Below are positions 12,301-27,100 of a stretch of DNA of 64,000 nt, in pieces (positions within the stretch are counted from its first letter, which is position 1; every line of letters starts with the position of its first letter). Both the position numbers and the translations under genes were made by a program. Location: NCBI RefSeq assembly GCF_001039355.2, contig NW_019774225.1, forward strand, positions 29,619 to 93,618. The letters are read 5' to 3'. The notes under the pieces were generated by a model, which was not told where the DNA came from, searched no databases, and was given only the letters and a program-made list of their open reading frames with translations. The stretch comes from Lingula anatina (Eukaryota; Brachiopoda; Lingulata; Lingulida; Lingulidae).

Positions 12301-14087
12301 CCAATTTCGCCAAATGCTAAAACTGACTTAAATTGGCTAAAGAAAAAGGGCTTGATTTGACATGTTGTAGCCAAATTATAACCATTTTTATAACAAATTG
12401 ACAAAAATGTGGTGATATGGCTAAGCGAAAAAATTTGCTAGCGCTACCCCAGGGAAACATCATAAACAGACTCCTACCTGTGGGTTGCTGCAATGGTGGC
12501 TCTCCCTGTCACCTGGCCAACACCCTTACTGGTAACGATGCTATTTAAAGCAGCTTGGTCCACAGCAAAGTCAAGGTCACTCCCGTAGTCAATGTCTGGA
12601 TTAAGGTCATCAGCAAGGTTGAGGTCAACGTTAAGGTCAAGATCACCATTAAGCTCCGTTTTGGACTTTGCTCTCTTCATTTTGGTTCCTGATTTCGTTA
12701 TATCGAATTCATGTGCCTGTAAGAAAGGAGAAATCAATGATTATTCTAACAGTGACTTTACTAGTAGTCACCAAAACCCAGTTGATACTCATTAATCAAA
12801 ACACTAACCACATCTTTTATGTTGCTACATCATTACTCCTCCTCTTCATCTTGAACCGATTTGTCACTTTTGTGTTTTGGCATATACATGGTTTATAATT
12901 AAGAATTAAGTTACACTGCATTTTTTCCAATAGTAAATAAACATGCACGATGAAAAGGATATGACCAACATGACTAAATGGAAAAGATAACAAAAGACGA
13001 AGTAGGAGTGGTAGAAACAAATAAGTTGGGTCTTTATACCACAGTGCAAGGTTTCTTGGTGAGAGCTTTCCCTCTCTCCAGTTTTCCCTGCCACTGTTGG
13101 TGTAATTTGCCGAAGTCAGGTACTGGTCGGGCCTTGGTCAGCTTCACACTCTTCTTCTTCTTTACACTACTGGCCACTGGGATTTTACTGCAAGAATGAT
13201 GAATGATTTAGAAATGAAGCTAAAGAGCAGGTGTAGAAAAACTAAGTGTATAAAATCACAGTTACAGTCCACCAAGTTCCAACAACATATTTAACTGTGA
13301 ATGACATTGTTGCCAGACCTTATAATTTCCACAATTTGATTGTAAACAAATTATTTAAGCCACCCCCCATACTGAAAAATAACAGTACATAGACCTTTTT
13401 TGAGTTTCCAAATATGGCAGATGGCATGATAATGCATCCATAAATTGTATGGATGTGCAAAGTTCAGCTTAAACATCCCATTTTTTTAGCAAAAGACCAT
13501 TTCCTGTTCACGCATATCCTGGGCTTTTTTTTTTTTCAGAGAAGTGCCCTGTGTTACATGTATGCACCCTTCATTTATCTAATTTAATGAGGTTTGAAAA
13601 CAATTATTAACATTTGTTTGATAAATAATGAAAGCTTATGTATTAAACATGGTGCCCTTTGCCTGAGTTAATGTGATCGTTTGTTTTGGAGTTGATTCTG
13701 GTGCAACTCTGCAGTTTCTTTACCTTGACTGTGGCATGTTTTCCTTGTTTTCTGACCTAAAAAAAGAAGGTAAAATCTTTAAAGACTGGTCTGTTTGGCC
13801 AAACTGCAGGTTAACGCTTATAACATTACATATAAAAACACCAGGAAAGTATCTTCAAGTTAGTATCTTCACTATCCGTCATTTCATTTGAGTACTTGCA
13901 CACAGTCTTTGTCAGCTCTTCGTACATGTTTTTCCATACTCGCTTACAACAAAAATTTCAAAAATAAAGAAGTAATAAAATATGAAGGTTCGTTTAACAA
14001 CAAGAGTCCAAATTCGTCAATACTAATACGTTTACAGTGGTGTTACCGTTTTTGGTGAACCCGAAGTCCAGTTTTCGTAGTTGACAT
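6385..14087 (-). CDS. TROAP: tastin (trophinin-associated protein) homologue, Gln-rich
   Basis: Nine exons (14087-14047, 13187-13040, 12716-12478, 11454-11327, 11038-10854, 10527-10048, 9736-9575, 9411-6733, 6462-6385) join with matching phases to 1379 residues. The match to vertebrate tastin, recalled from knowledge, rests on several blocks in the same order: a KIPV motif near the N-terminus; a D-F-x-V-D-x-A-A-L-x-x-I-V motif; LAMTLFRDDD before a leucine-rich helix (EIREMERLLELEIAAME); and the C-terminal block FQEALLDEECALYACR...CHNPVALVL followed by HFIPV. The last five residues come from the small terminal exon, so the longer reading into the intron (stop at 6700) is wrong. Residues ~725-850 are very Gln-rich. 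Tastin is a cell-cycle-regulated spindle and microtubule-associated protein, first described in trophoblast adhesion. No enzyme domain is seen. Confidence 0.82.
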
Positions 14088-14391
14088 GTTGAAACTTGTT
14101 TTGGGTTATCTAAAGATAAAATGATGTCCAAATCCTGTCGCACTGGAAATTTCTCCGTAACCGCGAGTTAGACTGCTAATTAAAGTTATAAATGTTCCCC
14201 TCCCTGTGCATATTAACCATTCGGGTACCAGTAACAGAAGTATTGGTGCACTTCGAAAGAAAAAAGCACAAGTTAAAATTCCCAGACGTTATAAACACAC
14301 GCCTCTAATTGACCAATCAAATAGCGACCTTATGAACCGGAAGCCACGCGACCTATCGCAAAACCTCGTTAGAAATCAACAAACAGCTGAA
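14088..14391. promoter_or_regulatory. shared head-to-head promoter of TROAP and PLXDC
   Basis: Only 304 bp separate the TROAP ATG (minus strand, 14087-14085) from the PLXDC ATG (plus strand, 14392). Both 5' UTRs and both promoters must lie here unless further 5' exons exist. No clear TATA box was found. The spacing fits a bidirectional promoter. Confidence 0.6.
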
Positions 14392-17285
14392 ATGGCAGGT
14401 GCGACGCTTGCAGGACCAGTGCTCCTGATTATCTCTATTTTTATCACTTATTTATCCAGCGCAAAAGCAAACGAAGGTGAGCAACAGCACAGTTTTATAT
14501 CTCTCTAGAAAATCAGAGGAGTTAAAAGTCGTTGGAAAAAGCAAGCAGTCCTTTACTTGTCCAGGTGTGACAAGATATCTGTATGCCTTTCTGCGTCGTG
14601 CGACAATCAATTTTGGGTGGTACCTCAAGTTCCTTTTATTATGTTAGTTCGTTGTGTAACTTTTGTGGAAAACGCGATGGCATTTATACTTTCGAAAACT
14701 TTGTCATTAATATTAAATGGTCTTTGGGGATTGGGGATCACTTTTTAATTTCGTCTACCCAATTCAATTAATAGGTATTGATGTAGCCTAGCTGTATTGA
14801 TTTACACTTCGTGTTTTTTTAATGTTTTTGCATAGGTAGACTTTTTGAAAGCTAACAAAAGGAAGGGGCTTTGTATAGGCGTGACTTAAGTCAGATTTTA
14901 GGTTTATAGGGCATTATGTACGTACATTTGTACTGAGTACCTTATATCATTTCCTTCTCATCATTCAGTTTCTCGTATGCTGTTGAGCAGAAGTGACAGC
15001 ACATTTCACATAGGTGATTAGTCCACAGGAAGGATGAATAAGCTAGACATGTGTCACATTACAATATGTATATATACTCAGTATATATAGCGCCTGTGCA
15101 ACACACACAAACACACACACCATGCAGATCAACTTAATATACTTACCTTACACATCCACTATACAGACGGAAATCTGCACAAAAAAAAAATAGAAGAATG
15201 TTACATTATAAATTGTGTCAGTTAGGTCTTTCTTGTCAATCCATCATCCATGTACAAATTTAAACCCATTTTTTATGTAGCTCAGTGCATTTCCTGAACA
15301 TGCACATTTACAGTATCTATAATCTTTAATTAAGACTGAAATATAGTCACAGCACAGGGGAAACTGAACTCTCTGCAGCTGTCAAAAAATTTTTTTGGTG
15401 GATCATGGGCATATTCTTATATAAGTAAGTCATAGCAGAATGTAACTTTACCTGATTTAGCATTTTTTCCGTCTTTTTTTCTGGTTAAATTAATTTATTG
15501 CAAAGTTTTGACTTTTCTTTTTAATCTCAATTTTCCAGTCCTAGCAGGCTCAATGTAAAACATTTTTTACCTGTTTTAACGACTTTATCGTGATTTATCA
15601 CAAAGTTTTGATATATCATAATAGTGACAATTTTTCCAGTTGTTTGACAAAAATTATTGTCATCCCTGACTGAGCCCATTAAGCAATCAGTGATTATGGT
15701 CATTATACAAGTACTGACAGTGCTAGGAAGTGTGACCTTTCTGGTATGCGGATGAATAGCTCTGACTAACAAGAAATTACTTGTCACCCAGTACAATGTG
15801 ACAATCACTGTAATAATGTTCAGTCATACACTAGTATAGTACTCAAGGGAAGTACAGGTTAGAGATCTGTGCTTTGAGGGCACACCCAGGGTGAAGGGTA
15901 ATCAAGATATAGTTGTATAATGTGAAAATTAGCGCCATGATTTTCATGTATTGCAGGATGGCATGCACAGTACAAATTTGTACAGTGAAGGCAAACATAT
16001 CATATATGGTCGATATGGACTGTTTGGTCCAGATATATATAAATTTCAATTTATAAAGATGAAAATCTTAAAAATTTTTAGATATATGTATAAATTATTC
16101 CAAAAAACTCCTGGGTGTATACAGAAGGACAAGAATGATCAAACCAAACCTTAGGTTTCTTTCTCTTTCCACATGGAATTATCTGTTTACTTTTGCTTAA
16201 AAACATTTTTATTGGATATTTTATGAGCACTGTAGTGTGTGTCCCAGTTGGGGACAGCTTGGGTTAGTGTTTGTTTAAGGATAATGCAATTTCCTTTATG
16301 TCATGTCAGACATGTCACGGCATGGTTTCACTAAAAAGTGGTGAAAAAATTTACTTTTTTAGTCTTCTTTTGGTCAGTTTTTAGTATCCATTGTAAATCA
16401 CCAACCTTTTCAAAATTAACTAGAACGTGCATCAATAGGCAATGAGATTGAAAAAAAAAAGCTTTTAAATTCAATGTCTTGGGAAGAAGAATCTATATAA
16501 TTATAATAAATGATTTGAGATATATCTGTTTTATTTATTTTTGCCAAATAACTGATAATTTTTGTAAACACATTACTAAAAGTTCTTTGGAAGACATGGA
16601 ATCAAAAGGGAAATACCAACTTGAGAAAATGACTACTAGTAGGCAATATTTAACTAAGATAACGGATAATAAATCTTCATGTGCAGCGAGTTGGTCTAAT
16701 TTCCATTCTCAATCTTTCTCACTATATACATGCCACCTTGCTAACTTTACAGCTAAGGAAGCACTAGTATAGGTTTGAGATTAGCATCAAAGAGTGCTAA
16801 GATATCTTGAAGAGGCAACATATTTTTGTTGCTAGTCTACTCATAAGATGATAGATATACACACTTGGATAACCTGCTTTGTGAAGGTTGGAAGTAGTGC
16901 TTAGTCAAATTCTGTGGGGATATACATACTAGAACTGTAACAGAGAAAGGCAGAGAGAGAGAGAGAGAAGAAGAAGGAAAAAGAAGATAAAAACTTGCCT
17001 GTCATGCATTAAGCTTCTCTGACTAAGTTTATGATAGGGCTTTAGGCTACAAGGCTGTCTTCAGTTCAGTGTACGCCCCTTGAGTAGGCACTCTGTATAG
17101 GTAATAGCGCATAATTTTCTTTCTTACAATTGAAAATGTTGCCGCAGGTGCTATTGACAAGGTTATGAACATTGTCATAAGAATTTTTTCTTCTTTTGTA
17201 AAGAACAAATGTTTCATGTAAGATATAACAGTTACATTATTTTCTCGTGTAATTGCTTAATTCAAACATATTTAGAATATGAATG

Positions 17286-17361
<76 letters not shown>

Positions 17362-20300
17362 CATTAACATAAAGCCAATGCATTGAGTAAAATTAAAGAA
17401 CTTGTTTAACTTGTTGGATTCAAGTTTCACCAGCATGCACCTACTAGTAATTCAAAATAAGAATTTTTGAAACCAGAAGCTAGTGCACTTTTTTAGATAA
17501 AATTTATCATTGAGATCAAGCTTGCTATAATGCTAATTCACAAAACTTATTTGTGTAATACAGGATGGTTTCATATAGGAAACACACTGCTTTTATGTTG
17601 AGGTAATTTTATAATTAGATGTGGTAGAAACCTATAGTGTACATAATGAGTTGAGGAGCAGCAGATAGCTAGCTTAATTTCCACTATTCATCTGTACTTA
17701 TCAAGATATTCACCTAACCAGTGAATTGTTCAGATTGATTGGTCTGCAGCAGAGTCTTTGTCATTCCTAATTCACTCTTGAGGAGGCTCTGCATACAGTG
17801 AGGTACAAGGGGAGGTCTACAATAGGGAATATTGATTTGAAATATGACTGCAGAGAAGAACCCATTAGGTTGCCTTTGAATGTGCGAGGCTGAAGTGGGC
17901 TTACTCTAAGACCCCATTTCCAGAGATTAGATCGATCTACTTTAGATCGACCTAACTCCCTGGGGGTTCACGCTAAATAGCTGTCAGCTGAACGGGAACG
18001 AAAGTTAATTACCCCCTTACAGCTTGTAGTAGGCAGGACGGACGGTCAGATAAGGATTATCTGACAGTACTAGTAATCTAGTGAGACTCCCCGCGGGGAT
18101 AGTTCAATCTAAAAGCTCTGGGAATACAGCCCTACACACTGTCAGTTTGTTTTAGCAAAAAAAAAAAAAAAAAAAAAGCTTGATATCTTGGCAAAATAAG
18201 TAGATATATAGATGGATGGATGGATAGATTGATAGAATCTGATAGATAGATTTGTTAATGTGTTAAAATATTTAAATAAATAAAAATAAATAGATAAAAA
18301 ATAAAAATATATATATATCAATGGGTAATAAATTTGACACAAAACAATGGATATATATTTTTTTTTTGCAACAATTTATTATGTTAACCAAACAGAGCAG
18401 TCACTGGGTGAAAATCATGACTGTGGTTTGTAAGGATTGCAGAACAATGATAAGTTCCCTTGATTTCTTAACTTACACATGAACCTACTACTAGCTGCCT
18501 CACCTGTTACACTCCACATCTTTATATACTGTAAAAAAATTATTCTTTTTTTTTTATCACCATATTTTTGATATTTTTATTTGGAAATGCTTTCATGTAC
18601 AACAGGATTAACTTGTTAAGTTCATCGATTGCATGACCCCAGGTTGAGACTCTTGCATATTGTACAAACTGCAGTCAACCATGTATAGGTGTCTGAAAGT
18701 ACTGAAGTTCCATTCTGTATAGAATATGATATTGTTGGTCATGTCATGCAAAGTCTCAATCATAATATGGTAATTGCTCAATCTTTTCAATGGACAGAAA
18801 TTATCCAACTTTCGGATCTATACAAAATTTTGTAAGCACATAAATTATATTTCTAGCATTTGTGGTGCTTTATTGCATAATATAAAATAGAACTAAGGAG
18901 TTGACTGCTTTTTGATTTTGTTGCTACTACTTAATTTTAAGAAATTATGACTTAAATTGTACAGTATTTGTAAAATTCATAATTTTCCCCATTGAAAAGA
19001 TCAGGTACTTACAGTACTGGGATTGTGCCATCACACTCGCAAAGCTGATATCTGGCTGGATGGTTGTACCTGAATTTTTTCCTTCAGTGTACATTTATTA
19101 CTTGCACATTTCTAACTCCTCAGTTGTTGCAATATATTGTTTTCAAGTTATTATTTTCATTTCACTAACCTAGGGGGCCTTTTTCTGTTTTATTAATTAA
19201 TAAATGACACAATTGGTGCGGGGATGTACCGGTACGGGGGAGTATCGGTGCAAGGACGTATAGGCATGTAACTGCATGTTTAAACAGCAATGTGTAGGAA
19301 TGGTGGAAATGATTGATACTGGTAGCAAAGATAAACTCCTATATAACACTTTTGGTATTGAATGTTATGTGGGTAATGGTAGGCAATTGCAAATTAAACT
19401 TGCAATAAAAAGGAAGAGTTTGGATAAATGTAAAGAAAATAATGTAATATAATTATAGCTATATACTAGAGGTAGGAACTTTGGTCATTCATATAAGTAT
19501 ATTATGATAGATAAATATTAAGGAGAGTGGAAACATCTAAGGGTGATATACAGGAAGATATTATAGATACAAGGCAGATAAATCCATGTGGAACTTGCAA
19601 AAAAACAACAACATTTGCGATTAAATACTTTTATACACCAACAACTGGTATCTCAGGTGTAATAAACAAACAAACAATGAAAACTATTGTGAACATAAAC
19701 TGGATACCCAAGTTCATTTGTGGCACAAATTCCAATGTTTTTTTTTCTTATTATTCCCTTGGACTTCCTTGGAGAACTGAACTAATATTGTCATTGTTGT
19801 CAGAGTTCAGTACCCACAGGAAATCTATGGTATAAACTAACTAGCTTGATGTGTTGGAACTCGTGGCTCTCAGTATTATATGACAGTCACAGCTAGAGCT
19901 CCTGAACCACTTGTTTGTCAGTGATGTGAATTACTTATTAAATGTACCACTGAAGTAACCCTAACGTAATAAGACTGGACGGCGCTTTCCGTGTTCGCTG
20001 TGCCAGATAACTACATTACAAATTCCATGTTCCATGAATGAATCAAAGCTCGTTAAGCAACTATTGCCATTACTTGTGACTGCCATGATAAAAGTCACCA
20101 GGGATAACAACTTGGAGATAACACAATCTCATTGATTTGGCAGTTTCTCGAGAACTCTTCAGTGGATCGGTAGTTTCCTTTGGAGGATATACTGTCTTTA
20201 ACCTATTAGATTATTAGTTCTCCATAGCAATGGGAAGATGATTGAGGAGAGATAACATTAGTATCTTTAAGGGATATAACAATTCTTCAAATGAGATTCA

Positions 20301-21065
20301 GAATTCCACAATAAATACATTGTAAACAACACATAGAAATATAATAAATTCCATTTTACCACCAATACAGTGGTTACTGCAATTATTTTGAAGTCTGTGC
20401 TAGCCGTCAGACCTAGTAAACCTTCATAGATGGCTACCCTCCACAATAATCTGTACAAAGATTTGATCAAACAAAAACAAGCTTAAAAAAAATTTAAAAA
20501 AAAAGAACAAGGGACTAACTTTGAATGTTGGAATGCATTAATTAACTACTAGTATTTGTAAGTATGGGAACACTGTTGCTTACCCAAGAAAATTCTGTTC
20601 ATGGCTCATTTTTCACTTCATAATATAGAGTTGTTATCCTTTTACTAGTAACCTAAAAGCCAAATTTTTTTAATTTAGATTGAGTGCAGTGGACTAACGG
20701 ATCGCAGATCAAATATGTCAGCCCACTAAAAAGCTTTATTGTCACTTAATTTCCAATTAGACACTGCACAGATTTCCTGTGGTAATTATGCAACAAGCAC
20801 TCAAGTGGGTCGGCCATATTTGATCTGCTGATTTGTATAGTCCATTGTTCTGAATGTGCTCTCTGACTCTTTGTAAAATCAAAAGCAGTCTAGCAAATTG
20901 AGAATTTTGTAAAGTAAGGAAAAGCCAATGTTACTTTGTTTAGTAGACTTTTATATATTCATCTTAGATCGATATGGAGCAAAATTTTGAATCTTAGTAT
21001 TACGAAAGATTTTATACAATACTTCAGTTTCTCTCTGGACCCAAAACTTACTAGTACACATAACT

Positions 21066-21116
<51 letters not shown>

Positions 21117-24100
21117 AGAAAGAAAGAAAAAGAAAAAAAAACAACTGATAAATGTCACCATACTCTGGCATCCATATTGTTAATTAACGCAGGTAAGGTA
21201 TTCACACTTGGTGCACTAGCTAGCTAGCTAGGGTCCCTTTGCAATGTGCTCATCCTATTGGTACAATTCTTCTGTGTCATGTTGTACCTTAATTACAGTG
21301 TGAGAACAATGTTATACTAGTAGTACTATTATCGTCACATCTGATACCTATCATAACCAAGGTAAGGCAATGTGTATTGGTGTTTATGTTATGCACCATT
21401 TGTATAATTATTCCATGTTGAAAAAATGATTAAGCAGTGTTGTGATTTGTTAATTCATGAATTTAATGTAATGTCAAAGGGCCTTCAGTTCTGTATTTTT
21501 TAAGGAACAAAATCCTGGAAAGAGTAATTATCTTTAAAGTCAAAATAGATATTATCAAGAATAAACAGACAGACACTGTAAATTCCCACACATACAAATT
21601 ATACTGAGAGGCCGTTATCTGAGTCCAAACTAACTAGTGAGAAAATTACGAATGGTAAGGTGAAGGTCCTGCCTCTCCTGATCAACTTAAAGATAAGATT
21701 TAACCACTTTAGCTCTCTCAAATTGAAGATGCTCCGGGGATTGTTAAGATCAATGGTTTGTGATAGATTAAGGCTTACTAGCATAAAGGTATGGTGTAAA
21801 CTGAGACTTATTGCCAGCCTCAGTGTTTTTAGTAGCCTGAGCACAAAGATCCTAAGCAACATATGGCAGTATGCGAATGAATAAAATTAATGTGCTGTAA
21901 AATATGTATGTATGGGATATGACTTAAACAATATCTTCAAACGATACAATGATGCTTACAGTAGTGTGGAATGACACAAAAAAGTGTAGAATGTAGATGT
22001 TGCATGATTTATTTGGCTTCTCTTTCTGTGCTCTCAGCAACGTGTTACATTATGGAAAAATTTATGAATCCTTCCCCATCTCACACTCACACACACACTT
22101 ACCTTCCTTTTATTATTTTTGAAATGTTTGTATATATATATTTTTTTCCTTTTAAAATGTATCTTGTATTATAAGAAGTAGGTGTCCAATAAACCACCTG
22201 TGTTGATTGGTGATTACCTGGATCTTCCACTGATCCTATTTACTGACATTTGTTTTTATTGTAAAATCGAATATTTTTGTAAAAATTTGTAATTGGCCAA
22301 AACTGCTATTTAGTGACATTTTGTGCATAAAGCTTCACTGTACAATTTTGAATGGAAGTGACTTGAAAAGGATCTTTCGTAAATATAAATTTTAAAATGA
22401 ATGCCAGAAAATTAGTTTCATTACCCTCACATTGTTGCCATGGTGATACGTATGAATGAAAAGTGTCTATTGCAATATCCTTGAATAGTTTCGTGATCTT
22501 TGACAAACTAGGGAATGTTATTGAATAGTTTCATTATATTTATCTGACTGAAAAGGCATGTGAGGAAATGACAATTACTTAATGGAAGTTATATGAAAAG
22601 GCCATTTTTAAAGTCCTGTTACTCCATTAAAGTCAAAAGACTGTTTTTAACAGAAATCTGGCTGGTATCACTACAAGACTGTTGTGTGTAGTAACTGTGT
22701 CAGCTGCTTTGAAATTAAGTGATCTTAAATTGATAGATAGTAGCGAATACCTACTTTTACAAGATATCCTGATTAGTACAGTGATATTGGGTGATACCTT
22801 ATATTTTGTTGGAAAAATTGCCTTATTGCGCCAGTTTGGTCTTAACATAATTACTCGTAGTCTATGTTACTAGTACTTGGATTTTTTTCTTCCTTTCATA
22901 AGTCCCAGTGTACCAATCAAAATTTATCAAGTTAAAGGTAATCTCCAAATGTTTGAAATTTCCCATTTTCATTTCAGAAAATCCCAATTCAGACATTAAA
23001 GATGATAAAAGCCCTTTTTAATAAAAGTTTATCTGAAGCGTACCTAGTTACATAATTATCCTCTCATTTTCTACGTAGCCATAACAGGTTACGATATCTG
23101 TGATCTACATGGCACAAGGCGGCAATATATTACACCATGCCATTTTATTTTGTGAAAGCAAGGCCATCCCCATGAAGGCCAGGACGGTAGATGTTGTTCT
23201 GCTGGCCAGTCATTAAGAACTAAATTATTAAATTAAAAATGGAATAAGGCATTGAATCCTAGTTAAGCAATGAATCTCGAGTAGGAAAGAATTTCCATTT
23301 TCTCAAGGAAAGTTTGTTTTGGAGGGTAATTCCCTGGAGAGTGCCTCTAACTTCAGGGTTCAGCAGAGGGCTAAGTTTCGACCACTGTCTTATGTTATGG
23401 TCAGGTAATTTAGGTGTCTGTCAGTCTCTCAAACTTGTATTATACAGAAAGGTAAGTGTGAAAAGGGCCACAGTCAGGTAATGTGCTTGCTTATAGCTTG
23501 ACTCTCTTCAATTAAAATGCTTTTATGGAATGCAAACACTTTTTGGCAAAGTGAAAAAAATACTGAAGAAACATGAAGCCAAATATTGATTGACATCCTA
23601 ATGATCTTTTGGTTTCCAGTCTGTTATTCAAATACTGTGCAGTGGTTGTTGTTGTATCAAGTTCTGTTATGAAAACATATAAGATGTTATTCTAGGAAAT
23701 GAGCAAAAAATGCCATTTAATCTCAGTTGATTTTCAATAAATTCCAAGTAAAGTCTGGTTAAGAGAGTCTTCACAAGGTTGTCATAAAGAAATGATTGAT
23801 GTTTACCCCACTGTAAGAAGCATACCCTCGAGTCCTGCATCCCAAATCAAAATTGATTTCTTGTCTCTTTGTGCTTGTCGCTGAGAATGGATGGGGTGAA
23901 AAATACAAGATCATATCGACTTCTGTTCATATCAGTGTTTTTGTTGATTAAATGAAGCATTGTTGGAGGAACTTTGGGGTTAGAAAACAGGGGGAGAGGT
24001 TAAAGTGGTATATGTCTGGGGTTAAGAGCCCCCAGGGGAAAATCATCCTGAGTCTTTGGAGACTTCATTAATTTGCTTCATTTATTCCCATTGGTATCTA

Positions 24101-27100
24101 TATTTGGATATGTTTCTGACTTTTTGATAAATTAACAGTTCAGCTGACACCATCATTAAGAGTAGGATACTAGTACTATATAATATTATATGTATTAGTT
24201 TAGTTACAGAAAAAAAGGGTTATTTAAGGGTTTTTCTTAGCACAGTGAGAGGAATGTGAAAGGGCTTGTTATTTAGCTTTATTTAGCTTTTAGGGAAAAA
24301 AAGAGGCATTTTTAGGTTAAAGAAATGTTCATCACAGTGAGTGCAATGTGGCAGTAATAGTAAACTTAAAAAATATACTCATATGTTTGTCTGTATATTT
24401 TCCCTGCCTTATGTGTTTCTGTATTATTTTCCAGCTATCTCTCATTATTCCTATGTTAAAAGTGATGCCTTAAAACACAGAGATGTCATGGTGGAGGGGG
24501 TACGATCACACTTAAGAGTAAAGAGACAAAATCTGAACCCAACAAGTACCACACAGAGAGTGACAACAACTACACTACAGACAAATAGTCCGTCCAGACC
24601 AACATCGTCACCGGTGACTCCAACATCACCATCAGTGACTCCAACGTCGCCATCAGTGACTCCAACGTCGGCACCATCTACAACAACATTGCCACTTCCA
24701 ACATCGCCACCTTTGGATAAGAACACTACTATAGGGGTTGTTGTAAGTCTTTTACATGACTGTACAGTTTTTCTATAGCAATATGTTACTAACAGTAACT
24801 GATAACTCATTCATGTTGACATGTCATGTTTAAGGGTGCATTCCCAGAGATTTAGATCGATCCAGAGATTTAGATTTAGATCTACCTAACTCCCTGGGGG
24901 GTTCACGCTAAATATTGCAGTCAGCCAAGTGTGCACCATAGTTAATTACCCACTTACAGCTTTTAGTAGGCAGGACAGACGCTTAAGCGGGCTAAGCTGA
25001 CAGTGATCTAGTGAGACTCCACACAGGGATCGATCTAAAATCTATGGGAATGGGGTCTAAGACTCTCATTAATCATTTCTTGTTAATCATTTGTTGAAAA
25101 TAAACATCAAGATGTAAAGATGAAAAGTTATCCATCCTGCGGTGAATTACCAAGAAAGATTGGGTTGTTTGATTTTTGTGTGCCAGATGGTGAATCCTAG
25201 CTGTTTTGTCCTATGGGGAAGGATGATTTGGCTTCATGGATTCCACCAATAATTTTGTTTCATATTTTTGGTTAACCTGTGGTATTGCCTGAATTATGGA
25301 TTTTGATTTAAATTTTATTTTAGATGACTAAAATGTTAACCATTTGACATGTGCAGTGATGTCTTAGTCTAGCCAGTTTAATTGCCACTTCATGTTTTAA
25401 GTTTTGACTTTTTACAAAATGTAATTGAAGACTTTTTGCCAACAATTGAAGATCCCCTTGCCAACCCTAAAAGGCTGATGGCTGATCAGTAGACAATTAG
25501 ATTACAATGAGGACACATGCTTAATCAAAAGCTGTGTGTAATTTGTAAATTGGTAGGTATAAATAGATCATGTTGAGGTAGTTGTCTTCTTTACTGCATC
25601 TCTGCAGAACATAATGTCCTTACTGAACCCTTAGCCAGACGCTGATTTCTCTTCATAAGCTTGACTTGCAAAATGGCTGTGCTGTCTGCCTGTTATAAGA
25701 TATAATATGTACCAGTCTGTTATAAAGTGCATGTCTCCTATATAGAGATATGTATGTCCCAGTTTGAGACAGCTGGTACGTGTGTCCAAACAACCCAAAG
25801 TGCTGTACTATATACACACAGCGATTATATATTAATGGGATGCTTGCATTGATAGAATGTTTATCCACTAGCTTAGTCTCTAACTGGCCAAACTCAAACT
25901 TGAGCTTAACAGGATTAATAAATGATTTAGCTATTAAAACACAATGCTGTGTATATATATTTAGTTAAAGCCTTTTAAAAAAAGTGTTTGTGAATCTTGC
26001 ATATTATACTGTACATTTGTGTAAAATGGGGTGTGTTTGAGAGCTCCCTGTTTGGGTATACACATACTATTACTGTATTAGGTAGTGGATTTAATTCAAG
26101 TCTTACTTGGAATAGGTGGACTGCATAATCCCATGCAGTGACTTGCCTGACAAAATACTGATAAGAATACAAGGTGTACACTATGGCTATGATTTATAAA
26201 GATTTAAATTTATCTTAGTATTATATATAACAATATCTTTTCAGGATGACCACACATACTACTATTCCAAGTTTAGTGATGATGACCAAGAGTTCAACAA
26301 GTACTGGGTGGACTTGGAGTCCATGAGAGACCAAAGAGTCCACCATGAGACACTGTCAGATGCACATCAAACAGCTGCTGTAAGTAAAGTGTTTATACAT
26401 ATATATATATATATGATCTCCGTGCTGTTAAAACACAGCTATATGTCATTGTGAGAATTGTGTCAATTAGTGCTTTTGAAATACTCATGTGTTTATGCAG
26501 ACTTTGCACCATTTCTGTCCATTTTTTGTATTGTACTGTCTTGAGAAATTGACAATTTGATAGCCTTACCTTTACATAAGAAGTCATCTTTATGCAGCAC
26601 TGTGCTAAATAATATACCAAAGTCAATAAACTGAAATGATTTTGCTTGGACCAAACAGAAGTAAAATTCTGAGAGGGAGTGCCACCCTACCACAACTTAC
26701 ACTCTTAGGCTTTTTTGTACATTAGTAGGGGTCACTTTTTTGTGACTACGATGCATTATTTCTTAATTTTGTACTAGTAGCTGCAATAAACTTTCACAGA
26801 CTCATAGTTTAAACCTTCATAGCCAGAGCACCATCAAACTTTTTATACAATGGTACACTGAACACATTGCCACATCCAACACAATGTCACATCCAACACA
26901 TTGTAACTTCTAATGGAATGTGACAGTTAAAACCTTGTCACACCTAGCACAATGGCACACCAACCACAATGCACAACCACTTCACACTTGACACACTGTC
27001 ACATCTATCGCAGTTGCACATCACATAACATGGCACTTTTCACACAATGTCACATCTGGCACACACACACACACACACACACTATCACAACAGATGCAAC

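Noticed and set aside
24451-24810. Antisense 119-codon frame over PLXDC exon 2
   Set aside because: It is a shadow of the repetitive Thr/Pro/Ser codons of the real exon.
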